Of a stretch of 64,000 bases of DNA, positions 22,973 to 36,438 are shown piece after piece. Both the position numbers and the translations under genes were made by a program. Positions within the stretch are counted from its first letter, which is position 1. Each line of letters begins with the position of its first letter. The notes under the pieces were generated by a model. It saw only the letters and a list, made by a program, of their open reading frames with translations. It searched no databases and had not been told where the DNA came from. This DNA is from Chrysopilus asiliformis (Eukaryota > Arthropoda > Insecta > Diptera > Rhagionidae), in contig OZ035963.1 in the NCBI GenBank assembly GCA_964034945.1, forward strand, positions 1,054,001 through 1,118,000, written 5' to 3'.

Positions 22973-25900
22973 TAGTTTGTCAAAATCTGTGTACATTTTA
23001 CCCGTCATTTTTTCAGAATTTTCCGTTTTTTTTCTTCAAAAAATTAAAAACCCGGTAGCAATTTTTTTACTTTATCGCAATTTGATATTGCAAAATTCGT
23101 CTTTCTCGATTAGGCTGAAATAATATTGAAAATTAATTGGAACAAAACCAAAGTTAAAAAAGCCTGTGTAAAATTTCGCAAAAAAAAAAAAAATAAGCGG
23201 CTGCCAATAAAATACGTCACACATTTTGATTAAGGCAAGATATCTAGTATTGTGTCGCCGTGCCGTATACTAATCTCCATTCGAAAAATCTCTAAAAAAT
23301 GTGACGAGGGTTGAGGAATAGGAAACGTCTAAATCTAATTTGACGTCTTTTATGGGCATCTACTAAATAAAATAATAAGAAATTTGTATACAACTCTAGA
23401 AAAACAGAAATAAAATCGCGTCCATTCAAATATAGAGATTAGGGGGAAATAATTTAACTATTGTTTTTTATGGAAATAAGCAATGTTTTTCGCAAATATA
23501 ATATAGCTTCCCATATAGCAATTAGATAATTTAAAACTAGTAAATAAGAAAAAACTAAACTGCCGTGTTTACATTAAGACTATTAGAAAATAATAACTTA
23601 TTTTTTGAGTTATTATGCAACAAATATAAAATGTGTGACACGATCAAGATCACGATCAAAAAACCATTTGATTCAATTAAAAAAAGTCAATTCAAACCAT
23701 ATAAAACAAATGTTTATATAACAACAAATGTTAAAGTTTGCCGTAAATTGAAAAAAAAACCCACTCGTAATTGCATACAAGATAAGGAAAACTTTGTCTA
23801 ATTTTGAAAAACGTATACGAAAACTAAATTAATAATAAAACACTGAATATAAAATTACCTAATTTAATAACAAGTTATGTTATTGATTTTGAAAAGCACA
23901 AAAACTATTATTATGAATGATTTCTCAACAGTTTTGTATTTTCGCTTTGTTATATCTGGCTTGCCATAGTACGGAAATACGCAAGATATACGAGAAGATA
24001 CAATTTTACACTTGCTATAGGTAATACTAGGCTAGATACAACACAGCATGAATACCCCTAATGATTTTTAAAAAATCTCATTTTCGATTGTCCGATTGAA
24101 CTCTAATTTGATTTAAAGACCATGAAAAACCTTAAAAAATAATATTAAATATTTTAGATGTTACGAATAAAAAAAAAGTATATTTAATGAGTGCCTCATG
24201 TGAAAAATTCGTACCATTTCTGTTTTGTTGCATTATTTTTTTTTTGTAAATATAGTTTGACAGTTTGTAATAATTCATGAAATTAGTAAAATCCATAGAG
24301 AGATAATCTTAAAATTAGAAAAATTATGTTGGAGTAGTAACCGTAGTATGGTAATATTTATTAGTAATAAAAGCATATTATTGTAATTATGTTCGTTATG
24401 CGATGATTCATTATTTTATATACAAAGTTATCTAAAGATCAGATAATAACAAACATAAATTAATTATGTAATGTGTATATATTCACAAGTTATGCATCTA
24501 ACTAATCGTATATGTATATTTAGACTTAACAAATTGTATCATTAAATAGGATTATATATATATATATATACGCTGCGTATAAAATATACTTAAGTATTCC
24601 AATGTGAATGTGTTTTCTTATAAAAAAAACTTTAACCCTAGAAATGAATAACATCGCATCGTTTGCCTTCATTTTCAGTTCATATATTTATTATTTTTTG
24701 TGTGGCAGAAATGTTTGCAGAACTGTTTTCCATTTTACAAACTTAAGGAATAGATAAACTTATCTTAAACTTTGTTCCAATATTAAGTTGTCATGCCTTG
24801 TCTCGAAACGAATTAAATTGAACGTATCTAAAGTGTATGTCTGTTATATGTTTACAAATGTCTATATGAGGTAACTTTTTCTAAGGAATAACAGTTTAGA
24901 AGACATTATATACCATCAAATCATTCCTCCCACGTACATATTTTCGGCGAGTCTAGAAGAGCTTTTTTCAGCGGAAAAATTTCTCGTTTTATCAGAAGGC
25001 AATTGAACAACCATATAAAAATATATTTCTTTCTGTTGCTCATGTGTTTTTTTTTTAAATGCACTTTTCTGGTTTTCGTTATACATAAAAAAACCGGAAA
25101 TCTACCAAAACTATTTAAAAGGGTTTTCACAACAGCAAGTAACGAATGAAGTTTTATCGATAATAAAAAAGAAGTACTGAACTTTTTCAATTTGTGAATT
25201 TTAGGTCAAACTGACTTTCAGGAATAAAATTTTAATGCGCGAGAAATGATAAAAAAGGGAACTGCACTGTCTTATCGTTAAAATTCAAGACTTGAAAAAA
25301 AAAATAATTAAGCAAGATCACTTTGATTAAGAAGTGAAGGTGCATAATAACGAAAGTTTTATATTAAATGGTATTATAGATACTACACACTTAGCGAGTA
25401 CTGTACCGGGTCATTAAAAAATTAAGTTATGCTTAGCCTTAAATAACTGGACATAAGTTGCTATAAATGTTGCACCTGCTATAGATTTTCTATAGATTTT
25501 TGCTATATACTTTTGCGATAATACGTCCCAAGAAATTTAAGCTTTAAAAGTTAATGCACCAATTTTTCACGAAGATGAAGTTCAGAAAAATAATTTTAAC
25601 TGAACAAGAAATACGACTGGAAAATTTTTCCATCGACCGTACTTAATATAAGTATGTTTGCATACATTGTTTCTGCATACAGTTTGATGGTTTTTCATAT
25701 TGTAATTCTTGTGCCTTTTATATGCTTTTCTGTTTTACTTCCTATAATCCTAAAAGTAGTAAGGAAATTGAATTGAAGTAGCCCTTGTTTGTTTCCTTTT
25801 GAAATCCTGTTCGTGGGTTAGGGAAAAACTTTCAAAATACTTGATGCTTATTCAAGATTTTCTAAAGTTCATAAATCTGAATTTTGTTTTTTTTAAAGTA

Positions 25901-26007
25901 CGCCAGTTTTTAGTTTTAATTATAAAATATACCTAACTCTGTTATTATACATATATGCTCAAGTTTACTTTATTAGATAGATAAACAATATATATAACAA
26001 CACATAT
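22973..26007. other. Gene-free interval with a diverged MITE
   Basis: Bases 23200-23358 have degenerate inverted ends TGCCAATAAAATACGTCA and TGACGTCTTTTATGGGCA of the GTCCATAAAATACGTCAC family. A TA microsatellite lies near 24553-24570. No gene seen. Confidence 0.5.
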
Positions 26008-26488
26008 ATTTATAAACCCCCAAAAATGATTTTTTCCCCGGAAAATTTGAAAAAAGAATAATCACGTTAACCTTGCAGGACTTTTTAATGCCAGACTCCG
26101 AATCAGCCACACCAAAAACCCCTATATGAGATTTTCTCCGGAAATTTTGAGGAAAAGGATAACCACGTCATCCTTACAGAACCTTTCGTTATCTTCATCG
26201 ACTTCTTAATTGCAGAATCGAATTCAGCGACCCCAGAAACCCCCAGATGATAGTTTTTCTGGAAAATTTGCGGCAAAGGATGATCACGTTATCCTTACAG
26301 GACCTTCTCTTATGCGTACAAGGACGAAGTAAAGAAAATATTGTATTGTCATCAAATTTACGTCTGTGTGCAAAATTTCAAGTCAATCGGATGAGTGGAA
26401 GTGGGTCAAAATTAGATTGCAAGATATGACTCCGACAGCCAGACAGACAGATACGAAGGCAAGCTAAATAAAAGCTTTTAAAAAATCG
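26008..26488 (+). repeat. Diverged relative of the 123-bp composite repeat
   Basis: Roughly two and a half degenerate units (CCGGAAAATTTG, AATCACGTTA, CCTTACAG, ATTCAGCGACCCCAGAAACC). The same tail follows as at 19835-19998: AGGACGAAGTA, GTGCAAAATTTCAAGTCAAT, a CAGACAGACAG run and AAATAAAAGCTTTTAAAA. No palindrome precedes it. Confidence 0.8.
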
Positions 26489-29400
26489 TATAGCTTCCAA
26501 CTTAAAGGTATATATTTAGACTTGACACGTACAAAATTTCGCCTGTAGGTTATTTTCTAAAATTTTCATGTTCAAAGTAGATTTTTCAAAAAATTTCTCC
26601 TGCTTATGTTTTGATAGTATGGAAATCTTTAAGTGAAATTTCAGTTGTAATATTAAAGAACTACTACCGTATTTTTTTTTAAATACGGCCCGCGGTTTGG
26701 TGTAGAAAACTCAATGTGGCATTTTATAGTAATTGAGTTTGACAGCCCTGTTCTACACTTAGCAGATTTGGCTCTTACACAAAATCCGCCCCATAATAAA
26801 TCTATAGCTACACACATGTTTGCAGTTATCAAGCGTCTTTCAAAAATGTTCTAGGTACGCCAAATTACGTCCTTTTTTAGTACATTATTTCAGAAACTCA
26901 TTTAAAAAAAATACTACAGTCCTTTAGAAGAAAGCAACAAGTGGTGAACTCAATCAGCTGAAGGCAAACAAAACATGAATGGCAGAAAATTGAAACCAGA
27001 TCAGAGAATTCGTTTAACAATTTGTCCAAAAGGTAGAATTTCTATTTTGTCGGGACATCTGCTTCTGAAATGGTTTGGGGGTGTGTTTGAAATCCTTTTT
27101 TGTCTAAATGATTTACCTCAATGTTTGCTTACCAGTCAGGTGACCCTCTTTACGATGGATACTACTGCACCTAATCCAAAAAGGATTTTACATTTCCATG
27201 TGTGGGAATATCGATTCTTTGGTTCTTAATAGGCCAAACTTTCGGTTTTTTCGGATTTTCAAACTTTTCAATTTGTATCTTGATTGTTTTATTACGAAAA
27301 TTTAGTTATTAATTCATGAAGGTTACATACGGACATAGAAAGTTCTCCAGTGTCGCAAAAAGCACATAATATATAAAGTATTTTTACTTCTTTGTTTGAG
27401 CTCTTTCTTAGAAGAAAACAAGCCAAAATTTCAGCTCAATCGGTTCAGTTATTTACAAAATTAGAATATTTAAAAGCAAGTAAGAAAAAAATTTTCGATT
27501 TTTGTGAAAGTGGTTCCAAATTTGCAAAAACTGTCGTGAGAAATTATTTTCAATACTTATTTAATAGTTATTTCAGTACTTTCGACGCCAACTCGTTAGT
27601 CTTTATAGGAAAATACTTGAAGAGAAAATTTCAACACCCTCTACACAGATTGAACCTCCCATCTGCTATTTTCTCAACCAATGAAAATATTTTAATCTGG
27701 TTGCTATTATTTCGCTCCAAATCAGTGCGAAAATCAATGAACAATATTGCACATAAATTTATAAGAAAGTCAGTATCCTTATATTTCTCTCAATAAACAA
27801 AGAAGCAGAATTTTCGTTTTCCTGAAGTCAAAGTTCGTGTGGGCCACCTAGAATAAAAGTGTATTGAAAACAACAAAACACAGAAGATTATTTTACGACA
27901 AGATCGTGTCTAGCTGTTCACCTTAGTAGGTATACTTGATGTATCTGATAACTTTCTTTGATTCCAACAAAATGTTCTCGTATAGTGCTGCTATATTCCT
28001 GTGAATTGATTAATACCAGAATATCTTCAAGGAAAGAGAATAGTTTCCATTTATGGTGCACAATAAAAGCCAGGAAGTGATTTCGTGCTTCACATAATTC
28101 AGTTGTCCTTTCTGTTTGTGACATAGACGATAAGAAAAATAAAACTAGTACAAGTAGGTATACACCTGTACATTTATGTTTATTTTGATAGAAAACAGAT
28201 CTAAATATATCTAAAGTGTTACTGGATAAATAAGAAAACATATTTATATCATTGTCTAATGCTGAATAAATTCAATATGAAATTATGAAATCTTTATATC
28301 AAATTATGTATCCTTGCATTTTCATACTTAATATTTTTCCAATTATTTTACCATTCATGTTGCTTTCGGTCCTTTGGTGAATTGAAAACCAAACTTGAAT
28401 ATTCGGAAGTTTAACTTTCCTGACTAATAATTGAGTTGTCGCCCTAATTTAATTGGAACAGAGTCCAGTCCTCTTCATTTTGGTACCACCTGTATGTTTT
28501 CGCTTCTTGAATTTGATAAGCATAAAAACTTTATAGAAATATTCTTTTAGCATTCGCAACAGGGAATTGATGATGAGGTAGGCGACTTTGCCGAGGGAAC
28601 TTAAAATTTCTCATTAATTTCCTTAACAAATTAAATTCAATAAAAAACTGTTGTGACTGTAGGGCGCGGGATATGGAAATTACATCTCGACCTTCAAATC
28701 TACAAATTGAGTTTAATAGCTACGAGGATAGTAAGTTCACTAAGTGGACGATTTTATACAAAACGTAGATATGGTTCTTGTTTAGTTTGGGATTTTTTTT
28801 CTGCTATGATCCTTTGAAGAACAAGAAGGCGTCTATATATAGAAAATCTACTACGATAAAGTAAAATAGTTGATGCTACACTAAACTTTATAGACATCGA
28901 ATTTCATTTATATGCTAATGAGACACCTGTTATTATTCTGCACCAACATCAACAGTAGACTTTGAATTTCCATATTACCTCTTTGCACCCTCCTAAGTTG
29001 TTACTGTAAAATTTAAATTGGCTGTTATGCCATTCTCATCGTATAATCGCGTATAGGTGCAAAACAACTTGTGCCCAACGATAAAGTGCACAACTTTTCG
29101 ACTATGGAACGTGATGACGATGGTATAGGACACCAATTTTCGATGACCTTTCGTACAGATCTTATAGTATGAAAAAGATGCAAGCAAAAGGAAGTGGTCC
29201 CATTTGACCCATAGGAATATCAGGCAAATGTTTCTAAAGTTTCTTCATACAATGCTTGTGTCGTAGTTTTGAAAGAAGGAAATTAAAGAAACACAATACC
29301 CACTATAACCCGCTGTGTCGTAGTCCTCCCATTTAATAATGAAATACAGCACGCAACAATATGTTTGTATTTTCGTGTGTTTTCATTTCTGATGTCTTTT

Positions 29401-31815
29401 CGGGTCATTAAATTAAATTCCATCGGGAACGAAATCAGAAAAGTATTCGAAATTTATTCCATTGCAGTTGCTTTAAATTCCATAGAATGCTTGTAAAATT
29501 CTCGGTTACTTTAATTTGTTTCTCAACACTTTTGACGGATTATGGTAATAAATAAAATTGGCATGACATAAAAGGTTGCTCATAAAATACATCACACAAT
29601 TGTGAAATATTCTAAACTATGCAGATTTTCGGATATGCGAATTATATCAAACTGTCGGAGATCCAATTCACATACCAAGACTTTTAAAAAAAAGGATGCG
29701 TTGGCAACGTTTTATGCAAAACTAGGAGTTCCTAACCACTTCGCGATCCATGATCACTGTAAAAATAAATTTGGGCACATTTCTTAATCACTTTTTTGGT
29801 ATTTACAGATAATTAATTTTTATCCAGAATTTTAACATTGTAGACTTTTTGGCATCGGGAATTTTTTTCATTTTCTTTCATTTCAAATTATTAAGTGCAG
29901 AAGTTTTAGAGAGGATTTCTTCAGTTTTGGCAACGAGAAATGTAATAAAACTTTTTGTAACTGAAGAAATTCTTAGAAAATAAAATTTATTAAAATAATT
30001 CTGTTATAGATAACACAGTAATGAAAAGATTTTCTCAACTTTTTCAAATATATTTCTAGGATTTTAACGCTAATTACAAGTTGGCACTCAACTTCAAGTT
30101 AATATCATATATTTTTCTTCATCATATCCTTACGGTCGTTGCCCATTTCATATTCTAATCGCATTCCTTGGTTGTTTTTATTTTTCCAACCCGATTTAGA
30201 CTATCTCAGGGGTGAAATACTAGAAAACTTTTCTATTTTTTCAGTTTGTTTCTTGTGCTGCGTCCCATTGTTTGGATTATTTGTATTTTATCCTGTACGG
30301 TAGTCTCTTTTAATGACTGCCACGACGTCAATCTTGTTGTTTCGTTCAAGGAAGTTATTTTTTGTGTCCTCTCTTCGTTTGGTACAAAGTGATCTAACGA
30401 AACGCGGCAATTGGGAACATATTTTAATAAAATAAAGCTTGTTTGTAGCATGCCAATGGTCTACTATAGCACTAAGATCAGCAATATAGTAAACGATCAA
30501 AATTCTGAAAGATTATTGTCTTCAATTTCCCTTGCCCAAAATGCTGGGTTCATATTTAATGGTAAACTAGGATTTTATTCCATTTGGAATCGAGATGAGC
30601 CTCCATAGCTGTGTGCTAAATTGCAATATCATTGATCATCGCACCAACATCCAAAAGTCTCCCCAGACGTGGAAAATTGTTTTTTTATTATTAATCAGCT
30701 AACATGATATCTAATGACATCAGATTACCAAACATAAAGGGCACTCGCAAATTGAATTTGTAAGGAAGTATTCATCGCGTGGCATCATCAACATTCTAAA
30801 GGCAAGCAGAGTTGCCGTCCTTAGCCACCTTTCGACATGAAGACATCATCGTTCGCCTACTTCCCTTTCCGACAAATAGTCCGGCTCTTCCTTAAAGATT
30901 TCCAAGTGTCTTGTTCTTTAGGCCTACATATAGTCCTTATATTCGGAGGAGTCGTATCCTGTTATAAGGACCAGTATTTTAGGTGAGTTGCGTTTATGTG
31001 CGGATGTTTGTTTGGTTGAATTTTACTTCGGCGTTCATCGCCTGTCTGTTTGGCGGAAGATTAATGACAACAATTTGTGTGTGAACACGATCTGAAGACG
31101 TTTTCTGGATATGAATGCGGATGTAGCGTTAAAATCCTTGTGATTTCTGGTTTTGGCTTTTGGCATTTTGGCCCAGATCCTTTTTCTTAAGCTTCTACCA
31201 GCTCTCATAAATTTAGGTCGGATATTTTAAAGTCGAATTTTTGATCTGTGACACCAAAATCCTTCAGAGTGTAATATGAACTTGTGCGTAAGAGTATAAA
31301 AAATCTTCATAAAAATTGCCGAGAATCTAAAAAATCGATAGAATATGTTCTTTTGAATGTAATTTTCTGGTTCTTATTTTAAATATGCAATTACGCGTGA
31401 ATATTTGATTTGTTTATTTTTATTTGTTTAACATTTCTTTGTGGGCAATATAATATGATTGAGTTAACATGGAAAGAAATAATAGGACAGATTCCTACAA
31501 AAAACAGGAATATACGAAATTATAGGAATATTTTCCAATGTTTAGAAAATCATTGCAGAATAGTCGACTGTCTCGCAAATTCCTATTCGGATTTCTCTCC
31601 ATGTAGAATACGATTTTCCATAACTTTGCAACGCATCATAATTCTTTTGGACCACACCCTCTTCTTCCCTCGACCGACAAAAATATTTTCCTGGCAATTT
31701 TCACGATAACACAACCTCAGAGAAAATTCGAAATGAAATTTCGAAAAATGAAATTTTTATTCCAGTAAACACTTCCGGATGCATCACATTACGCTTAATT
31801 TTCTCGCCTCAAGAA
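26489..31815. other. Gene-free interval
   Basis: ORFs up to 134 codons (27392-27796) and 107 codons (27918-28241, minus) show no domain. The first begins in a repeat relic (AAAATTTCAGCTCAATCGGT near 27427). No RNA genes seen. Confidence 0.45.
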
Positions 31816-32380
31816 TTTTTATACCCGTATGGTGAAACCAAAGGGTATATTAACTTTGCCTTACCGTTTGTAACGCCAAGATCCCGTCATCACATACAAA
31901 AATGAATTACACCAGTGTGTTTAGAATGATAAAAATAATTAATTTCTGCATGTCCGTCCGTCTCTCCGTCTGTCTGTCCGTCTGTCCGTCTGTCTGTCTA
32001 TGGCGCGGATTGCGGGCGCACGGATTGGGCTAGAGACTTGAAATTTTGCACAGATCCGTTTTTCGTAAAATGCGAGGCTAAGTTCGTTAATGGGCAAAAA
32101 TGGACCATTAGTTCGTTCATACGAACTAAAACGGTTTTTGTGAATATCTCAAAAACGGTGTATCTTATCAAAAAAGTGCAAGAACAAAAGTTATTTAGGA
32201 TATGATTCTACATAAAACTCCCATACATAAAAATCCGATTGGAATAAATTTTAAAAATTCTTATTGGAAAGTTTGACTTCAAAGTGGAATTTTGGTACAA
32301 CTGTTAGAATTTTGATACGAATATCACCATACGGGTCTCCAATGATTGCCAGATTGGCAATTATAGCTTTTGTTATGTTT
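31816..32380 (+). mobile_element. DINE-1/INE-1-like rolling-circle element, copy 2
   Basis: The 5' end TTTTTATACCCGTATGGTGA is followed by CCAAAGGGTATA, a terminal fold. A GTCC/GTCT microsatellite lies at 31952-32000. CACCATACGGGT near 32330 is the inverse of ACCCGTATGGTG at the start, a 12-base subterminal inverted repeat. A TTGCCAGATTGGCAA hairpin follows and the element ends GCTTTTGTTATGTTT. This layout matches Drosophila DINE-1 (a Helentron-associated element). No Rep/helicase. Confidence 0.8.
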
Positions 32381-35300
32381 TAATATTTTATTTCAATAGT
32401 TTTGGGCCCTTAAGTCATATTGGGAAATTTTTATTTCTACCTTATAATTCATCATGAAATGAGTTTCAAAAACATCAATCGTTTAGTTCGACTTTTTATC
32501 CGATTAAGATTAATATTTCGACATTTTCAAACATTATCTATGTTTTTATTTTTTTTTTAAATCTAATAGATATACTGGCGTTCTGATGAAATAAACAAAA
32601 TAAAGTTGATTTCGATCAATTGAATGATACTTCATGGTGACGTCGCTTTTTTTACAGTCTGTTCTGTAATCGTAATTGAAAAAAATAGAAGCAAAAAAAT
32701 AAACACCGAAGATCTAGCGCATTACACGACAAATTTATTTTGTTAACAAGGAACTCGTCTTTTGCCACAAAATTCCAGAAAACACAAACACACGTCTTTT
32801 AGAATTTATTTTGAAATCCGAACCGCACAGTTCACCGTGGCAAAAGGTACATCAATATATACTGGTATTTCTTCTATTCTTCTTCTGTTCTTCTGAACAA
32901 CGATGTTGATATACGTAAAAAAAAATTTCTCGAATCAATTTGTTGTCAAGTCTTTTGTTTTGCTGAACTGAATTCGCAAATTGATGTGGCACGACGATAT
33001 ATAGGTAGTCAAAAAACATGAATTTAAAAGGAAAATCTCTTCCAAGAAGTCACTTTGATTTTTTAAATTTCGTGTGGGGAAATCCACCATAGAGATCAAT
33101 ATCTACCTACACTTATAATATAATAATTCAATTAAACCACATTTAAATATAATTTGATGTCCCTAAAAAGTTTTATGCTATTTAGTGGTAAAAACAATCA
33201 CTGAAATCATAAACACTTTCTTTTTTCAAAATACTAATAAAATTGTTTAAAAAAACTTCCAACAATTAAGAGAAGATAGTGAAAAAAATATTTTTTTTTT
33301 AAAAAGATATGTTGAATATAATTGCACAAAATACTCATTAGCATAAAATTAAGGCAAACTTTGAAAATGGCTCGAGATAAGAAAACATGTGTATGCTTAT
33401 AAAAATCACGTTAGTCATTTTGCCATTTTGAAATAATTTCCTCATTATCATTAAAGGCAAACAATTTTCAATTCTTATCTGCTCTTTCCTTAATTATATC
33501 ACAGCTAAAACTTTTAAACTTCGTACGGTTCATTAAATTATTCCCACATTGCCTTTTCGCTAAAACTGTGTTTTTTTTTTGAGTATTTTTCTTCAATCTC
33601 TATGCTAGCATAGAACGATTATCTGGGACACAAACTTTTGGTAATCTAGAAAAAACTTTGATTAAGAATTATATTAATGGAAATTTCGAAAGGTTTCTTT
33701 GTTATTTTGCCCAAAATTTTTGCTTTTATTAATTACCCACCGACCAATTCCAAAGCTTTTTTCCTTATTTGGCAAGTATCTAAAATTCCTTTTCTAATCA
33801 ACTTCTGCACCATTCTTCAGCAAATAAATTGGAAATTAAAGTTATGGTCGTCTTGGAGAATTTTAAAAACATTTTATATGTTAATAAAAAATGTCCAAGT
33901 CAATCTCTTTGAAAAAAAATAGAAATTAAAGTTGGAAAATAAAAAAAAAATAAATTATTTACAATCTGTATGTTCTAGTAAACAATTTCCAATTAACGAA
34001 TTTATTTTAGATTTCAATCAAATTAATTTTATCTCGTAATAAAACATTTTGTATGCATAATATCTGAAATTACCTTAGTTATTTGTTGAACTTAATATCA
34101 GCCCTTAGGGTTGAAAATATCATTCAATCACTCTTTATCGTATTTAACTTATTGAAACTCTTTGTAAATATCGCATTAGATCTTAAAATTTTATCTTCAA
34201 TCGTCGGCTAAAAGTTCAAGTGAAGTTTTCATGTAATTTTGAGTTTTACCTTGACATATGATGTGCACACACAGATCATAATATTTGTAAAACTTTTATG
34301 GTTCGAGTAATATATTTGAAACGAAAACAAGTCAACATGTTGTTACTACACCTTGTTTAAATCTAAATTGTATCTATGTATAGTTACTTTATACATACTT
34401 TTCCTATTCGTAACAAATCAAGATTTCACATGTGAATTTATATGGTAAAACTTTTGTCTTTTAAACTCGAAACGGATGGATGCAGAATGAAAATTTTACG
34501 TTGTGTGGTAATATTATTTCATTATTTGTTTAATTCAAAAAGTTGTGCTAACAGAAAACAGAATGTCTGTAAATTAAGAAATTTATAAAGCGTAATGACT
34601 ATACACATATAATTAAAGTATCAAAGGAATTATGTTAATTAAATCTGAAGATATGTGTTTTAGCTCATGTTCTAATAAATGAGTGTCAGACAAGCGTTCT
34701 GTTTGAGTACAAGGTCTATCTTTTCTTTAAATCGTAATGTAATCAAAAAATTTTTAATGAATATGACAAGAACTTTTACAACAACATTTATATGTTTCAT
34801 TTTACAGTAATAAAATTCTTCGAAAAAGAAACTAAAATTGTATCTTAATAAAACTTCTGACTTATTACAAAATTTTAATGAAAATAATTTTTTATTCGAT
34901 ATTGTAAGAAATTCATAATTAAGGACATGATAATGCGTTAAAGTTTAAGGACATCACATTTACGTTTTAATTTCACGATATCGAAATTTTTACAAAAGGC
35001 AATACAACAGTTTGCAGCCAATAAAGATTTTAAAGAGTCAAATCTAAAACTCTATTTATATCGAAAAATTGACTGCGCAATAACGAACCAACTAGTCAAC
35101 CTATAAAAATTCCAACTCCCTTTTCAAAACTATAAACATTCATACTGATAACACTAATGTTTCCACATAAAGATCGTCCTATCTAATAGATACCGTACAA
35201 AATGATGAGGTTTGATGTTTAGTTTACTAGGTCTCGAAACAAATTAAACTAAATGCCCGCTCACACTTTTGCACTCTACTTGTACTATTTTGGTTGGGCT

Positions 35301-35962
35301 AATATCCAATATTATATGCTCCGTACATATACCCACATATGAACAGTGTATATTTTATATTGTTAGTATAAATTACCATTACTGTTTCTTATAGCCTATT
35401 CAAAACACACACATATCTGTAGAAAACATTTCACTAAATATATGAAGGGTCTGCTAGGTCCAACAACACATATATTAGGACATTAAACCGGAACTAAACT
35501 TTAAAATGAAAAGACCTTCTCGGGTATAATTCTAAGGAAACCCAAATACTCGTAGATAGAGACATAAAACAGCACAGAATTTGCACCATTTGAGTTTAAA
35601 GACTTATTTAAACATATGGGCTTTCATAGATTGTTTGGGTTTTTGATAGGGATTCATGAGCCGAAGTAAAATGGGTTTAAAAATCATCATTTTAATTCTA
35701 AATATCGAGATAAATAAAGCGCAAAAGGTAATGTCCGTCAAAAACCACTTAAAATTGAATTAAAATGTATTTTATCTTTAGTTAAAAAGAGTTGAACGTG
35801 AAATTCGAAATCCCAGAAATAAGATAATTATATTCTACTTAATTTGTTGAATCTCCAGAAGGTATTGTTTATAAGTAGGCTAAGGGATGTTTGTAAAATA
35901 CTTTACACTTTTAGGGTGGAGAGGGATCTACGATAATGTGCCACCGCCACCAAATTCCGTAC
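32381..35962. other. Gene-free very AT-rich interval
   Basis: No coding or repeat structure I can support. Confidence 0.45.
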
Positions 35963-36438
35963 AAAACATAACAAAAGCTATGATTGCCAATCTGGCAATT
36001 ATTCAAAACCCGTATGGTGATTTAAGTGAAGTCAAATTTTCCAATAAGATTTTTTAAAATTTGTTCCAATCGGATTTTGATGCATGGGAGTTTTTTGATA
36101 AGATGCACCGTTTTTGAGATATTCGCAAAAATCGTTTTCGTTCGTATGGTCCATTTTTGCCCATGAACGAACTTAGCCTCGCATTTTACGAAAAACGGAT
36201 ATGCGCAAAATTTCAAGTCTGTAGCTCAATCCCTGCGCCCGCAATCCGCGCCACAGACGGACAGACGGACGGACAGACGGACGGACAGACGGACGGACGA
36301 ACATGCTAAATTCAACTTTTTTTATCATTCTAAACACACTGGTGTAATTTATTTTTTTGTGTGATTACAGGATCTTGGCGTTACAAACGGTAAGGCAAAT
36401 CTAATATACCCTTTGGTTTCACCATACGGGTATAAAAA
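35963..36438 (-). mobile_element. DINE-1/INE-1-like rolling-circle element, copy 3
   Basis: Minus orientation. It begins (plus-strand left) with AAACATAACAAAAGCTATGA and the TTGCCAATCTGGCAA hairpin and ends with CACCATACGGGTATAAAAAT. The GACGGACA microsatellite is at 36254-36300. A region around the TTTAGGATATGATTCTACAT phrase is deleted relative to copies 2 and 4. Confidence 0.8.

Noticed and set aside
27392..27796. 134-codon ORF
   Set aside because: Starts in a repeat relic, has no domain, signal or splice context, and has the base composition of its surroundings.
27918..28241. 107-codon minus ORF with a hydrophobic segment
   Set aside because: The hydrophobic stretch is internal, there is no recognisable family, and the surroundings are AT-rich. 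A chance ORF is likelier, though a lone exon cannot be excluded.
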